This document shows, in pieces, positions 50,894-62,100 of a stretch of DNA of 64,000 nucleotides; the first letter of the stretch is position 1, and each line of letters opens with the position of its first letter. This stretch comes from Dyadobacter sp. 50-39 (GTDB taxonomy: Bacteria > Bacteroidota > Bacteroidia > Cytophagales > Spirosomataceae), in the NCBI GenBank assembly GCA_001898145.1, contig MKSR01000040.1, positions 682,001 through 746,000 on the forward strand. Direction: 5' to 3'. The notes below the pieces were generated by a model, which was not told where the DNA came from, did not search any database, and worked only from the letters and a program-made list of their open reading frames with translations. Made by a program: the position numbers and the translations under genes.

Positions 50894-52204
50894 TTATTGG
50901 CTCAGATAGGCCGGCAGGATGGGCCGGATCGTCGGGTTATCGAGCAGGCTGCGCAGACGGATCGAATCCGGGTAAGGAATTTCGAACTGGGGCTGCACCA
51001 GCACGGACGGGTCGCCGGTTTTGAGGTACCTGCGCACGTTGGTTTCCTGTTTGACGGAGAGCTCGTAAGTCTGGTAAATGGCCCGCATATCACGCTTGCG
51101 GCGGGTAATGTGCCCCATGATGAAGACGACAAAAAAGACAGCTCCCAGCCAGGCGATGCGCCAGTCTTTGATCGTGATCTCAATGAACCGCGCCGCAAAC
51201 CACGCATTACCGATCAGCCCCGGGGTGAATAGCTCCGAATGCCGTGAGGACACGCCGCCCATCGCCTGCCCGCGCCCGTAAGCGATCGCGAGCGTCTGCG
51301 CTAGCGACCACATCACGCAGCCGGCCATGAACAGGTCTGCGCGGGAGAGCGTCCGGTTGCGCAGCAGCCAGGGTACCATGCCGAGCGCCGGTATCCAGAA
51401 AACAATGGCGGCAGGCCAGCTTTTCGAAACCGGGAAGGCCAGGATGAAGCGCAGTGCCTTGCGCATGTCCGAAAAGTTTCGGGCGCGGTACACATGGTTC
51501 GCTTCGATCTGCGGCATAAGCACATAACCCAACGCGCCAAGCGCTATGAGCACAACCGCCATCCCCACAAGCTTCCCATTGACTTCCCGCTTCTGGATAC
51601 TGTACAGCACATACACGCCAGCGGTGGCAAGCGGGGTGAAAATGCCGGAGGCCATCGTGAACACGCTCAGCCAGGAAAGCACCAGTACGCCCGCCATCGC
51701 GAGGAAGCTGTCGGGATAACACGCAGCGAGTATGATGGCCAAAAGTGTGGAGATGATCAGGAAATAAAACTGGCTCTGGAAGCCTACCAGGATATTTTCG
51801 AATGCAAATGGAAGGGCAAACTGTGCAATAACGGCGATGAGCACCAGCCAGCGCGCACCATAAAGCGCCTTCTCGCGCATCAAAAACAGGAGGATAATAA
51901 GCGGAACACAGGCCGCCACGAGGATATTTATCCTTGCTTCTATGAGATTGTCCCAAACGCCGGTCACATTGAAAATCAGCAGCGACAGCAGGCGCGTCGG
52001 CACAATACGGTGCTCGTTGTGCGGACTCCACAGGTCATGGAGTTGCAGCCGTCCCTCGATCCAAGACCGCAGCAGGTGATCGCCCTCCGCATCCCACTGG
52101 TCCCAGAACGGAAGCGGAATGGCGTAGATTTCCACAAGGTACAAACGCGCCGCTATGACCAGCAGCAGGGTTGCAAGCAAAGCAAGGATGTTTCTTTTTG
52201 GCAT
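50894..52204 (-). CDS. Multi-pass membrane protein, GT-C glycosyltransferase-like
   Basis: 436 residues with about ten hydrophobic helices. The first loop after helix 1 (IPLPFWDQWDAEGDHLLRSWIEGRLQLHDLWSPHNEHRIVPTRLLSL) is acidic and aromatic, as in the catalytic first extracytoplasmic loop of GT-C glycosyltransferases (DxW/ExH residues). Not recognised as a named family. The soluble C-terminus (about 75 residues) follows a basic GHITRRKRDMR stretch. Function would be transfer of a sugar from a lipid carrier if the GT-C reading is right. No glycan synthesis genes are next to it. Confidence 0.7.
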   Translation of the reverse strand: MPKRNILALLATLLLVIAARLYLVEIYAIPLPFWDQWDAEGDHLLRSWIEGRLQLHDLWSPHNEHRIVPTRLLSLLIFNVTGVWDNLIEARINILVAACVPLIILLFLMREKALYGARWLVLIAVIAQFALPFAFENILVGFQSQFYFLIISTLLAIILAACYPDSFLAMAGVLVLSWLSVFTMASGIFTPLATAGVYVLYSIQKREVNGKLVGMAVVLIALGALGYVLMPQIEANHVYRARNFSDMRKALRFILAFPVSKSWPAAIVFWIPALGMVPWLLRNRTLSRADLFMAGCVMWSLAQTLAIAYGRGQAMGGVSSRHSELFTPGLIGNAWFAARFIEITIKDWRIAWLGAVFFVVFIMGHITRRKRDMRAIYQTYELSVKQETNVRRYLKTGDPSVLVQPQFEIPYPDSIRLRSLLDNPTIRPILPAYLSQ

Positions 52205-52305
52205 AAATTAAGCTTGTTTTCGCCCTTGCCGATGAGTTTGATTAATAGTTCGTTCAAAATTAATTTGTCACTGTTGCATTACAAAATGGCGATATCAAAA
52301 GAAAA

Positions 52306-52331
52306 CGGGTTGGCCCAAGAGAACCAACCCG
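52306..52331 (-). terminator. Terminator after the GH30 gene
   Basis: On the minus strand CGGGTTGG and CCAACCCG pair (52324-52331 with 52306-52313), followed by TTTTCTTTT. It closes the GH30/SusD/SusC locus. Confidence 0.85.
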
Positions 52332-52355
52332 CCACTTTCCTGTAACGCTACTGGG

Positions 52356-53915
52356 CTACATTTTATTAACGACTGTCACAATACTGCGGCCTTTGATAGA
52401 AAATTTTCCGTTTGAGCCGCTTATTGGTGCGAGATCGCGCGCTGCGGAAGTTTCATATGCCCTGGCCGCACCCGCTTTCTGGCCCGATCCAAATGAAAGC
52501 TGAACCTCCCTGCCCTCGTTATCATTGTTGACGAGCACGGTCACCAGTTCATTGTTTGTGTTCAAATAGGAAGAAACCAGCAAGCCGTCGGTACCGAGGC
52601 TGCTTGTCGCCTCGATCCGCCTGGCACCCGGGCGCACGAAGCGGCTGTAATTACCCAGCGCCCACAGCATTTTGGAAGACCGGTAACTGCCATCGGTTTT
52701 GTTTTTATCGATGTAAATCAGTCCATCCTTGTAGTCGTAAGGCGAAACGGACAGCCACCAATGCCAGGCGGTTGCCTGGGCATTGACGAGGTCGTTGTGG
52801 ATCACCCTGGCAATGTACAGCGCGGGCGTAATGCCCAGATCCTGCCCCTCGCCCTTGATTTCACCGTCGTTATCACCCAGTATGCAGTATTCCGACTGCC
52901 AGAATTCGAGGCCCGGAACACGCTCTACCGCACTTGCCAGCAGTTTGCGCTTTTCGACCGCGGCTTTGTAAGGCGACGTCGTGAAATAGCTGTGCCCCGA
53001 GATCGCCGGAAGCACGTTCGGCAGGTTGCCGATGTAGTCGCTGCTGCTCTTGTCGAAAAAGGCAGAGATCTGGCTAGCGCGTCCCGGCCGGTTATGTTCC
53101 GAATAGAGGTATTCGAACTGGCCAGCCTCGGCTACGCTGATCTGGGTGGGCAGGTTTTTCTTCAAAAGCGCGGCGCTGAGCGATCGGGTGATCGCGGCGA
53201 TCTGATTATTGAAAAAGGGGGTTCCCTCCTGCCCGCCGTCGCTCCAATCCCACTGCGGCTCGTTCACCGGGCTCACGTACTTGAAAGTAATGCCGGTTTT
53301 CTTGCGGACGCCGTCGATCACATCGGCCAGGTAGCCTGCAAATTTGTCGAATTGCTGCGAAGCCAGGTTCGGCTGGCCGTTGGTGGCGAAGCCTTTGCCA
53401 TTGGTAGTAAACTGGACGGGCGGCGTGTTGGGAAAGAGCAGGAACTCGTTCAAGCCCCGCTCTTTGGCGGCATTCAGAAACCACATTTGCCCGGCTTGCT
53501 TGTTCCAGTCGTAACCGCCGTCGCTACCGAAAAACGACTCGGCCCGGCGCCACTCGTCGCGGATACCGCTCGCGTCGCCCTGCTCTGCGGTACCTCCGCC
53601 GGCATTGAAGCGCCAAAGCGACAGGCCGATACCCTTCTGGCGGCCGTCGGCAAGGGTGTCTGTGCTGAAAAGGAGGTCGGCAATGCCGTTTTTACTTGCC
53701 AGTGGCCAGCTACCTGCGAACTGGCATGCCCAGGCATCGGAGCCGCCGAAGTTCCGGATCGTCTGATAGGTTTTGGATGGGTCAATGCGGATCGTCACCG
53801 TCTGATCTTTGTCCGGCCCTACATTATCAGTGGCGGGCTCGCTGCCGTGGCAGTTCATGGACGTAACCATGACGAGCCCAAGGAACAGCGTTCCCAGGTT
53901 TTGAGGAATTTGCAT
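52356..53915 (-). CDS. Glycoside hydrolase family 30 protein
   Basis: 519 residues from the ATG at 53915 (MQIPQNLGTLFLGLVMVTSMNC), a lipoprotein signal; an upstream ATG at 53966 overlaps nothing but weakens the signal. The TIM barrel has NFGGSDAWACQFAG, LSLWRFNAGGG, FPNTPPVQFTTNGKGF, the acid/base E219 in SPVNEPQWDW and the nucleophile E342 in FWQSEYCILG, followed by the side beta-domain (SRFVRPGARRIEATSS; VSSYLNTNNELVTVLVNND). GH30 includes glucosylceramidase, beta-1,6-glucanase, beta-1,6-galactanase and xylanase activities; which one cannot be fixed here. Last gene of a locus with SusC, SusD and a hybrid regulator. Confidence 0.92.
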   Translation of the reverse strand: MQIPQNLGTLFLGLVMVTSMNCHGSEPATDNVGPDKDQTVTIRIDPSKTYQTIRNFGGSDAWACQFAGSWPLASKNGIADLLFSTDTLADGRQKGIGLSLWRFNAGGGTAEQGDASGIRDEWRRAESFFGSDGGYDWNKQAGQMWFLNAAKERGLNEFLLFPNTPPVQFTTNGKGFATNGQPNLASQQFDKFAGYLADVIDGVRKKTGITFKYVSPVNEPQWDWSDGGQEGTPFFNNQIAAITRSLSAALLKKNLPTQISVAEAGQFEYLYSEHNRPGRASQISAFFDKSSSDYIGNLPNVLPAISGHSYFTTSPYKAAVEKRKLLASAVERVPGLEFWQSEYCILGDNDGEIKGEGQDLGITPALYIARVIHNDLVNAQATAWHWWLSVSPYDYKDGLIYIDKNKTDGSYRSSKMLWALGNYSRFVRPGARRIEATSSLGTDGLLVSSYLNTNNELVTVLVNNDNEGREVQLSFGSGQKAGAARAYETSAARDLAPISGSNGKFSIKGRSIVTVVNKM

Positions 53916-53984
53916 GAAAAGGTTTTCAGGAAATGAATAAAAAAGAACTCCCGGCGACGAATGCACCGGGAGCGAAGATGGGAA

Positions 53985-55673
53985 TTAATAGCCCGGGTTT
54001 TGTTCGAGCTGGTTGTTCGAAGCCTGGATTTCGGTGCGCGGGATCGGCAGCCAGTACTGCTTGTCGGCAAAGCTGCGGCCGGTCAGTGCTTCTTTCCGGG
54101 TGTAGGTAAACGCGTTCCCGCTTTTGCCTACTTCAACCCCGTATGCAGGTGCGTTTTCGATTGTATTCGCGATTTTCCAGCGACGCACGTCGTAGAAGCG
54201 GTGTTCCTCGAATGCCAGCTCTACGCGGCGTTCGTTTCGGATACGCTCACGCATCTGTGCCTGTGTGAGGCCGGCGGGCAATGCAGGCATTCCCACGCCG
54301 GTGCGCTGGCGGACAGCATTCACAGCCGCGTAAACAGTCGCATCCGGGCCGGAAGCTTCATTCTGAGCCTCTGCGTAGCTAAGCAGAATTTCGGCATAGC
54401 GGAAATAAATCCAGGTCTGCGTACCAGCCACATCCCACGGGTTATCGATCGGCAGGTTGTCGTTCATGAATTTCCTGAGGTAATAGCCTGTCTTCGACGT
54501 GTTCCAATTGGAAGGCCCGTCCTTGCTGTCCTTACCGCCCGGCGTAAAGGTTTCGACCGTACTGCCGCGGTAAGGCGCGCCATTGTAAAGAATGGTCGCA
54601 TAAAAACGCGGATCGCGGTTTTTGTATGGGTTTTTGGCATCATAGCTGGTATTCGCGTCGGTAATGCGCGTGCCGTCCATCATTTCGTAGTCATCCACCA
54701 GGTTTTGTGTCGGAACGTTACCGCCCCATGCATTGTAGCCATTCGGGCCGTTCGAGATTTCAAGGCACACGTGGCGCGCTCCTAATGCGTACAACCGGCC
54801 AAAGATGATCTCCTGGTTGTCGGTGGTTGTGAAAAGATTACCATAACCGCCGGTATAGAGGCTGTATTTGTTCAAATCCATTACTGCCTTTGCTGCGGCG
54901 GCGGCCTGCTGCCACGTACCCGCGTTATAAAGCGGGCTCGCGGCGTACAATGCCAGACGTGCTTTCAGCGCCAATGCGGCCCCTTTCGTAGCGCGGCCAA
55001 GCTTCCAGGTGTTGTTGTCGTTGGATACCGGAAGCAATGCGGCAGCTTCGTCGAGCTGAGCGATCGCGTAATCCAGACCCGCTTTGATCTCCGACCGCTG
55101 GAACAACTCCGGGCTCGTCAGGTCATCACTTACCTCATATACCTTATCGCCCAGCAGCACCGCTTTGCCATAGTTGCGGATCAGGTCATGGTAACGGAAA
55201 GCGCGGATGAATTGCAGTTCCCCTTTCAACCGGCTGCGGCGGGACGCGCTCATCGGCACCGCGTCGATATTTGCCAGTGCGTAGTTGATTTCACGGATGC
55301 TACGGTAGCTTCTTCCCCAGAATGTGCCCGCGATCCCGGTATTTTCCGGCGCGATCTGCCCGCGCTGGATCAGCCAGGTATTATCGTCGTTGTTATAGAT
55401 GGATTCATCGGTAACCGACGACCACATCGCATATTCAAAACCACGGCCAAAGCCCGGCAGGGTACCCTCCGCTTCCTTGTCGGTCAGGCGTACGCCCATG
55501 TAACGGTTGGTAACGTATGCTTCGAATAGGACGGAGTCGGAAAGAATAGAGGCGTCGGACACCCGGTCGGTAGGAACGACGTCCAGGAAGTTCTGGTCGC
55601 ACGCGGACAGCGAAAGCATCATCGCCGCGGCCAGGGCTGGTAATGTGAAGCTCTTTATATTCATGTTAATCAT
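53985..55673 (-). CDS. SusD/RagB-family glycan-binding lipoprotein (GH30 locus)
   Basis: 562 residues; ATG 55664 is an equally possible start. Lipobox LSLSAC followed by DQNFLDVVPTDRVSDASIL. The TPR core has LKGELQFIRAFRYHDLIRNYGKAVLLGDKVYE and RYAEILLSYAEAQNEASGPD, and the tail is YWLPIPRTEIQASNNQLEQNPGY. It is the partner of the SusC protein encoded 8 nt upstream. Surface lipoprotein. Confidence 0.95.
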   Translation of the reverse strand: MINMNIKSFTLPALAAAMMLSLSACDQNFLDVVPTDRVSDASILSDSVLFEAYVTNRYMGVRLTDKEAEGTLPGFGRGFEYAMWSSVTDESIYNNDDNTWLIQRGQIAPENTGIAGTFWGRSYRSIREINYALANIDAVPMSASRRSRLKGELQFIRAFRYHDLIRNYGKAVLLGDKVYEVSDDLTSPELFQRSEIKAGLDYAIAQLDEAAALLPVSNDNNTWKLGRATKGAALALKARLALYAASPLYNAGTWQQAAAAAKAVMDLNKYSLYTGGYGNLFTTTDNQEIIFGRLYALGARHVCLEISNGPNGYNAWGGNVPTQNLVDDYEMMDGTRITDANTSYDAKNPYKNRDPRFYATILYNGAPYRGSTVETFTPGGKDSKDGPSNWNTSKTGYYLRKFMNDNLPIDNPWDVAGTQTWIYFRYAEILLSYAEAQNEASGPDATVYAAVNAVRQRTGVGMPALPAGLTQAQMRERIRNERRVELAFEEHRFYDVRRWKIANTIENAPAYGVEVGKSGNAFTYTRKEALTGRSFADKQYWLPIPRTEIQASNNQLEQNPGY

Positions 55674-55681
55674 GATTTCAA

Positions 55682-58600
55682 TTAAAATTTGATATTGAGG
55701 CCCAGGTTCAGGATACGCTGCTGCGGATAGAACTGGCCGCTCTCGTTATTTCCTTCCGGATCGTAGTCTTTCACACCGGTGATGGTGAACAGGTTGAATG
55801 CATTGGCATAAACCCGCAACGATGAAATTTTAAGCTTCGACAGTGCGTTTTTCGGAAGCGTGTAGCCTATTTCCACGTTTTTCAGACGGACGAATGACGA
55901 GTTGTTCAACCAGAAATTGTTGGCATACAAACCACCATTGATCGACGACGAAGCGCGGGTATCCACGCGCGGGAATGAGCCGCCCGTGTTGCTTGGGCTC
56001 CAACGGTTATCGGCCCAGCTGCTGTAAAAGTTTCCAACCTGGCCCGATTCAGGCAGCACGTACTGGCTTACCATACCTTGTCCTGCAAACACCACAGACA
56101 TGTCGAATGCATCGTAACCCGCATTGAAGGTCAGACCGTAGGTGAGCAAGGGCACATTGCCGTATTTGCTGCGTACCTGGTCGTCGGCGGTAATTTTGCC
56201 GTCCTTGTTATAATCTTCGAGGATCAGGTCACCCGGCTGTGCCCCCTGCACGTGCGGGTAAGCGTCCAGGTCCGCCTGCGTACGGAAGATACCCAGAGTG
56301 TTGTAAAGCAGCTTGGTGTAAAGCGGGCCGCCCGTCTGGCGCTGATAATTCAGGGCTCCCGGTGCTTCGTCGATGAAAATCACCTTACTTTTGGCATAGG
56401 TAATATTTCCCGAAATGTTGTAGCGGAACTTGCCGTTACGGCTGTAACCCAGCGTTGCTTCCACCCCGGAGTTGTTCACTTTTCCAAGGTTTTCATCAGG
56501 CACGAGCGGCGTATTGTCGTTGGTTTTGAATGGGTTCACAATTCCGGATGTGTTCGGGATCGAAGCATTTCTCGCCGCGAGGATATCCGAGCGCTGCTGC
56601 TTGAAGTAGATCACCTCGATGTTGAAATTTTTCAGGAAAACGGCATTCAAACCCAGGTCGAGTTTCTTGGAAGTTTCCCAGGTAATGTTCGGGTTGGCCA
56701 GCTTGGTAAGGTCAATCCCCGGCGAAATCACATTGTTGCCGAGCACGTACTGGTTCACGAACGAATAGTTGTTGTAGAACTGGAACTGGCCTACGTTGTC
56801 ATTACCCAATGTTCCGTAAGAAGCGCGGAATTTCAGGTCGTCGATAAAATTGACGCTGTTTTTAAACCAGTCTTCCTCCGAAATCCGGTAACCGGCCGAA
56901 ACCGACGGGAAGAAACCATATTGCTTGCCTTTCGGGAATACCGACGAGCCATCTACGCGTGCCTGCACTTCGGCGAGGTATTTCTCATTGTAATTGTATG
57001 CCAAACGGCCGATGTAACTGCGACGGGTGAAGTTGAAGCTGCTGCCCGAGTTGTTTTTGTCGGTCGCCGCGGCACCTCCCTGCGAGAGTTCCGGGGTAGA
57101 TGTCGTCGGGAAGTTGATCCGCGTCGCGCCGAATTTGGCCTCGTTCCGCCGGTTCTGCTCGTATGCCACAAATGCATTGATGTTGTGCTTACCGATCGTT
57201 TTGAGGTAGTTCAACCGCAAGTTCTGCGTAATGTTGGTAATGTTGAGCTGCGACTGATCGATGGATGCGGCACCCGCCGAACCTCCCGTTACCACGCCCG
57301 TATAAGCCTGCGTCGTTTTGTTATAGTTGTACAGCGTGTAAGGCATGCTGAACGACTTCGAGAAGTTGAACGACTTATCCACCGAATAGAAACCATCCAC
57401 CGAAAGGCCATCCACAAACGGCAGGTTGTAGCTGGCGCGGAGAATACCGTTGAATATCGATGTGGGATTGCTGGTGGTACCCCCCATATTGGTGCCAAGC
57501 ACGACAGGGTTCTGGTTCTCAACGCCTGTCGAGTAATAGCCGTTAGGATATTGCGCGATCACCGTTGGATAAGCGCGGTAAATGGAGCGGAATGTATTTC
57601 CAGCCGAAGAAATCGGGAATGCCCGGTTCTCCTGGCGGCCCGATATCCCGAGGCTTACCTTGAAATCCTTGGTCACATTGGCGTCGATGTTCGATCGGAA
57701 GTTGTACTGCTTGTATTTTGTTGCGCCGTTTTTGTACAAACCGTCCTGGTAGATCGTCCCGAGCGACACGTAGTACTTTACATTGTCCGTACCGCCGTTA
57801 ATGGCCAGGCTGTGCTGGTTTTGCAGGGCGAAGTTTTTGAGGGTCTCTTTCTGCCAGTTGGTATTAGGGTAATTCAACGGGTCGGAACCATTGCGGAACT
57901 TCTCGATTTCCTCTGCGGAATAATGCTGGTTCATCCCGCCCGACGGGTTGTTGTAGTAATCGATCTCGTTCATGATCGTCGCATAGGTAGGCGCATCGGC
58001 GAGATTGGGCAGGCGAGTAGGCGACGAGAAACCCTGATTGAAACTATAAGAGATCACGGGCTTGCCTGTGGTACCGCGTTTGGTAGTCACGAGGATAACC
58101 CCGTTGGCCGCACGGCTTCCGTAAACCGCGGCAGATGCATCTTTCAGAATGGAAATACTCTCGATGTCGTTCGGATCGAGGCGTTCGAGCCCTCCTACCT
58201 GGCCGGGAATACCGTCCACAACGATGAGAACGTCGTTGTTACCTGTGGTAGCGAAGCCGCGCACCGTGTAACTCGATCCGTCATAACCCGGTTCACCGCC
58301 GCGGTTGTTGGCCACAAAGCCCGAAAAACGGCCTGCGAGTGAGTTGGAAAGGTTCGGCTGCGGACTTTTAACGATATCCGCACCCTTCACCTCGGAGACC
58401 GAGCCGGTGAGTGTCGCTTTTTTCTGGGTACCATATCCCACAACCACGATCTCGTCCAGCGTCTTGTCATTCGGGGCAAGCTTCACATCGAGCTGGGAGC
58501 GGTTACCGATCGCGATTTCCTGGTTCACATAGCCGATATAGGTAAATACCAGCGTTCCACTGCCGTCGGGCACATTGAGGGAATACTTGCCATCGACGTC

Positions 58601-58831
58601 GGTAGTGGTACCGGTGGAGGTTCCTTTCAGGATCACGCTCGCGCCGGGGAGCCCTTCACCTGTTTCCGAAGTGACCGTTCCTTTCACGTTAAAATTGTTC
58701 TGAGCAAACGCTGAAAAGGAGGTCAGGGCGAGGAGCAGCAAAAGGCACGTCACCTGGAAGGCTGAGCGGGCGTCTACACGTGGGGCCACCCTGAGCGTTG
58801 GCCCGTCACCTCTGTAAAAAGTTTTTTTCAT
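55682..58831 (-). CDS. SusC/RagA-type TonB-linked outer membrane transporter (GH30 locus)
   Basis: 1049 residues. A long, basic N-terminal stretch (about 26 residues) precedes the hydrophobic signal core VTCLLLLLALTSFSAFAQ. Then a carboxypeptidase-regulatory-like domain (VKGTVTSETGEGLPGASVILKGT), TonB-box-like DEIVVVGYGTQKKATLTGS, plug (LAGRFSGFVANNRGGEPGYDG; VLIVVDGIPGQVGGL; SILKDASAAVYGSRAANGVILVTTK) and a barrel ending in ILNLGLNIKF. First gene of a SusC-SusD-GH30 operon; imports the oligosaccharide generated or trimmed by GH30. Confidence 0.95.
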   Translation of the reverse strand: MKKTFYRGDGPTLRVAPRVDARSAFQVTCLLLLLALTSFSAFAQNNFNVKGTVTSETGEGLPGASVILKGTSTGTTTDVDGKYSLNVPDGSGTLVFTYIGYVNQEIAIGNRSQLDVKLAPNDKTLDEIVVVGYGTQKKATLTGSVSEVKGADIVKSPQPNLSNSLAGRFSGFVANNRGGEPGYDGSSYTVRGFATTGNNDVLIVVDGIPGQVGGLERLDPNDIESISILKDASAAVYGSRAANGVILVTTKRGTTGKPVISYSFNQGFSSPTRLPNLADAPTYATIMNEIDYYNNPSGGMNQHYSAEEIEKFRNGSDPLNYPNTNWQKETLKNFALQNQHSLAINGGTDNVKYYVSLGTIYQDGLYKNGATKYKQYNFRSNIDANVTKDFKVSLGISGRQENRAFPISSAGNTFRSIYRAYPTVIAQYPNGYYSTGVENQNPVVLGTNMGGTTSNPTSIFNGILRASYNLPFVDGLSVDGFYSVDKSFNFSKSFSMPYTLYNYNKTTQAYTGVVTGGSAGAASIDQSQLNITNITQNLRLNYLKTIGKHNINAFVAYEQNRRNEAKFGATRINFPTTSTPELSQGGAAATDKNNSGSSFNFTRRSYIGRLAYNYNEKYLAEVQARVDGSSVFPKGKQYGFFPSVSAGYRISEEDWFKNSVNFIDDLKFRASYGTLGNDNVGQFQFYNNYSFVNQYVLGNNVISPGIDLTKLANPNITWETSKKLDLGLNAVFLKNFNIEVIYFKQQRSDILAARNASIPNTSGIVNPFKTNDNTPLVPDENLGKVNNSGVEATLGYSRNGKFRYNISGNITYAKSKVIFIDEAPGALNYQRQTGGPLYTKLLYNTLGIFRTQADLDAYPHVQGAQPGDLILEDYNKDGKITADDQVRSKYGNVPLLTYGLTFNAGYDAFDMSVVFAGQGMVSQYVLPESGQVGNFYSSWADNRWSPSNTGGSFPRVDTRASSSINGGLYANNFWLNNSSFVRLKNVEIGYTLPKNALSKLKISSLRVYANAFNLFTITGVKDYDPEGNNESGQFYPQQRILNLGLNIKF

Positions 58832-58968
58832 ACAGCTGTAAAAGTTGAATAATTGGATGCCGGATCAGCTCATAGCAGCGGCGGGCTGGGCGCTGAACCG
58901 GGAATCCTAGTCATCTTGATTTAATCATAAACCGGGATGCGTTGCGCCGCTTTTATAAATTGATCAAT

Positions 58969-58976
58969 CAAAAGTA
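58969..58976 (-). promoter_or_regulatory. Candidate -10 of the GH30 locus
   Basis: CAAAAGTA on the + strand reads TACTTTTG on the minus strand, a TAnnTTTG match, about 138 nt before the SusC start. A -33 element is not evident; activation by the hybrid regulator could compensate. Confidence 0.35.
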
Positions 58977-59033
58977 GGACTATTTCAACCCGGCCATAGG
59001 GGGACATTTTCGCATTAAAGAGGGGGTGAATTC

Positions 59034-59067
59034 ACAAAAAATGCCTGATTTTGTTAGAATCAGGCAT
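59034..59067 (-). terminator. Terminator of the 1417-residue hybrid regulator gene
   Basis: ATGCCTGATT (59041-59050) and AATCAGGCAT (59058-59067) are perfect 10 bp arms with a 7 nt loop; on the minus strand they are followed by TTTTTTGTG. It lies 34 nt past the stop codon. Confidence 0.9.
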
Positions 59068-59100
59068 GAAAAGCTGGGGATTCTCCAATATTGCGGCCGG

Positions 59101-62100
59101 TCACACCGATCTTCTCCGGAAAAGGTCCTTGTCGATGGTGGTCTGTTCGTGGAAGGGCTTTCTGAATTTCTTCACATAATCCGACGGCTTCATGCCGAAA
59201 AGTTTCTGGAAATGCTCACGGAAATACCGGATGTCGTTGATGCCGACGCTGAATGCCGTTTCGCTGATGGTAGTATCGGTGGTAATGAGCAGCTGGGCTG
59301 CCTTACGCAGGCGGATGAACCTCACAAAGCTCGTCGCCGACTGTCCCGAAATGGACTTAATGCGGTTATACAGCGTGGAATGGCTCATTCCGATCTCCGA
59401 AGCCAGCATTTTTACATTGAAACCGGGATCGGTAATGTGGTTTTCCACGATGCGGATACATTCGGTAAGAAACTCCTTATACTCGGCGGAAATCTTGAAA
59501 TCACTCGTTTGCAGGGTGATTTCATTGTAAAAATACCGTTGCAGATCGTTGCGGTTCCGGAGGATCGACGCCACGCGCGCCACAAGAATATCCTTATCGA
59601 ACGGCTTACCGATGTAATCGTCGGCACCGCCCTCAATGCCTTTCAGCCGGACGTCCTGCGAGGTGCTGGCAGTCAGCAGGATCACCGGGATGTGGCTCAA
59701 CGCCATATCGAGCTTCATTTGCCGGCATAATTCGATACCGGAAGTACCGCCCATCATCACATCGCTGATCACAATGTCGGGCAAATGCTTCTGCACGAGT
59801 TCCAGCCCCTCTTCACCGCTCCCTGCTTCGAACATTTTGTATTTTCCTGCGAAAATGGATCCCAGGTACTGCCTGATCTCCGGATCGTCGTCGACCACCA
59901 GCATGGTGTGGCTTTCCGTCGACGGCTCCTTCATGTCCAGCAATTCGCTTTGCCAGTCGGGCAATGCAGGGGCTTTGGTGGGCATCACCCCTTCCGAAAG
60001 CTCTTCCAGCAGCACCGAATCGCGCATTTCGCCACCCCGGGCGTGACTTGCAAGTTCAGGATGGCTTTTCCAAAGCACCACATGAAAAGTAGTACCCCGG
60101 TCCAGCTCCGACTCGTAGCGCAATTGCCCGAAATGATTTTCCACAAACGTTTTGGCGAGATACAATCCAATGCCGAAACCGCCTTTAGCCGCAAAACGGC
60201 GGTCGGCATACTGGTGGAAAACCTTGAAAATATCCTCACCCGCGTCCGACGGTATGCCCGGGCCGGTGTCGCTCACGACTACCTCTACCTGGTCACCCAG
60301 GTCGGCCACCCGCACGCTCACGCTTCCGTGCTCGGGTGTAAATTTCAATGCATTGGAAATGAGGTTAAATACGGCAATCTCTATCTTTTCCCAGTCACAG
60401 ACGACTTCGAGCTCTGTCTCGGGAAGTGTAAGCTGGTAGTGAATGTGTTTCTGTTCGGCCTGGTGCAGGAAGCATTGGTACACCTCGGTAACCAGTTGCG
60501 GAAGGTTGTGCGCGGCAGGTTTGAGTTGTTCGGTCTGCTGATCGGCCTTGCGGAAGAGCAGCAGCTGGTCGACGAGGCTGAGGAGGCGCTTGGCATTGCG
60601 GTAGATGATATGCATGCTGGCGGTATTCGCCGACAAGACCTCGGCAGATATGGCGGCCCCAGCCGTGTTTTGCATCATCTCTCTTATCGGATTGATAATC
60701 AATGTAAGCGGAGTCCTGAATTCATGCGAGACATTCGTAAAAAAAGATAATTTCTTCTCATTCAGCTCCATTTGCTGCCGCGTCTCCATGTGCGCGAGCT
60801 GCACTTCGTACTTCATTTTTTCCTGCCCCAGCTTGTATTGCTGGTAGTAGTACAGGACGAGCCCGATAGTCATTATATACAGAAAATACGCCCACCAGCT
60901 CTGGTACCAGGGCGGCATTACGCGGATCGGCAGCGAGGCATAATCCTCGAACCAGACACCGTCCTGGTTCGCGACTTTCACTTTAAACTCATAATTCCCC
61001 GACGGCAAATAGCGGTAAATGGCCGAGCGCTCATTTCCGACATAGTTCCAGTCCTTATCCAGTCCTTCCAGCATATACGCAAAGCGCGTAAGTTCCGGAT
61101 ATGCGTAATTTAACGCGGTGTAATCGATCGAGAAAACGGGCTGGTTGGGCTTGATCGAGAACCGTCGCGCTTTACCCAGGTATTCGAAAAGCGAAACCGC
61201 CTCACTGCCCCCCTTGTCTTCCCCGAATATCCGCATGCCGCTGATCATCACTTTCGGCTGGTAGCGCGACGCCTGAACCTGTTGGGGATCGAAAAGATTC
61301 CAGCCCTCGGTCCCTCCGAAGCTCATCAGGCCGCTTTTCGCATTGTAAAGCGCAGAACCCGGGTTGAACTGCCCGCCTTGCAGCCCGTGACTGGTATCGA
61401 AATTCTCGATCGCACCCGTTTCCGCGTCGATCCGCGACAGGCCTTTGTTGGTACTGATCCAGACTTTCGCGGCACTTTCGGGTTGAATGGCGTTGACCAC
61501 ATTGCTTGCCAGGCCCCGCTTTTCATCAAAAAAACGGACGGTTTTAGCGCGCGTATCAAACAGCAGGACGCCGTTGCCCTCCGAGCCGATCCAAAGCCGA
61601 TCCCGCGCATCCATATACAAGGAGAACACAATTCTGTTGGACAAATAGGGCTCGCTACCGGCTGCATTAAACCACGGCAAAAACTCCATGGTCCTTGTAT
61701 TGAGATAATTAAGCCCACCTCCGTAGGTACCTATCCAGAGATTGCCATATTTATCCTCCGTAATAGCACGAACGTCGTTCGCATTGATGGAGCTGTTGTA
61801 GGGGATAAAATTGCGAAACTTGCCGGTCCGCTCGTCGAGCAGGCCAAGCCCTCCCCCATTCGTACCCACCCACACATTCAGGCGGCTGTCCTGGTAAATG
61901 ACGCGCACATCGTTCCTCCCCAGCGAATGCGGGTCGGAAGGATCATAGGCATAGCGTTTAAAAGCATCGGTGGCAGGATCGTAGCGCACCAGGCCTTTGG
62001 AATAGGTCCCAAACCACAGCCGGTCCTGCCGATCGCGGTGTGCAGCTATGACGGCGCCGTCCGGCAATTGTCCCGGCCGGGCGGAAGGTGCATAATGCTT

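Noticed and set aside
56078-58342. 754-codon open frame antisense to the SusC gene of the GH30 locus
   Set aside because: Its product is rich in Arg, Val and His without domain structure. It is the mirror of a strongly coding SusC gene, caused by codon bias, and has no promoter or partner.
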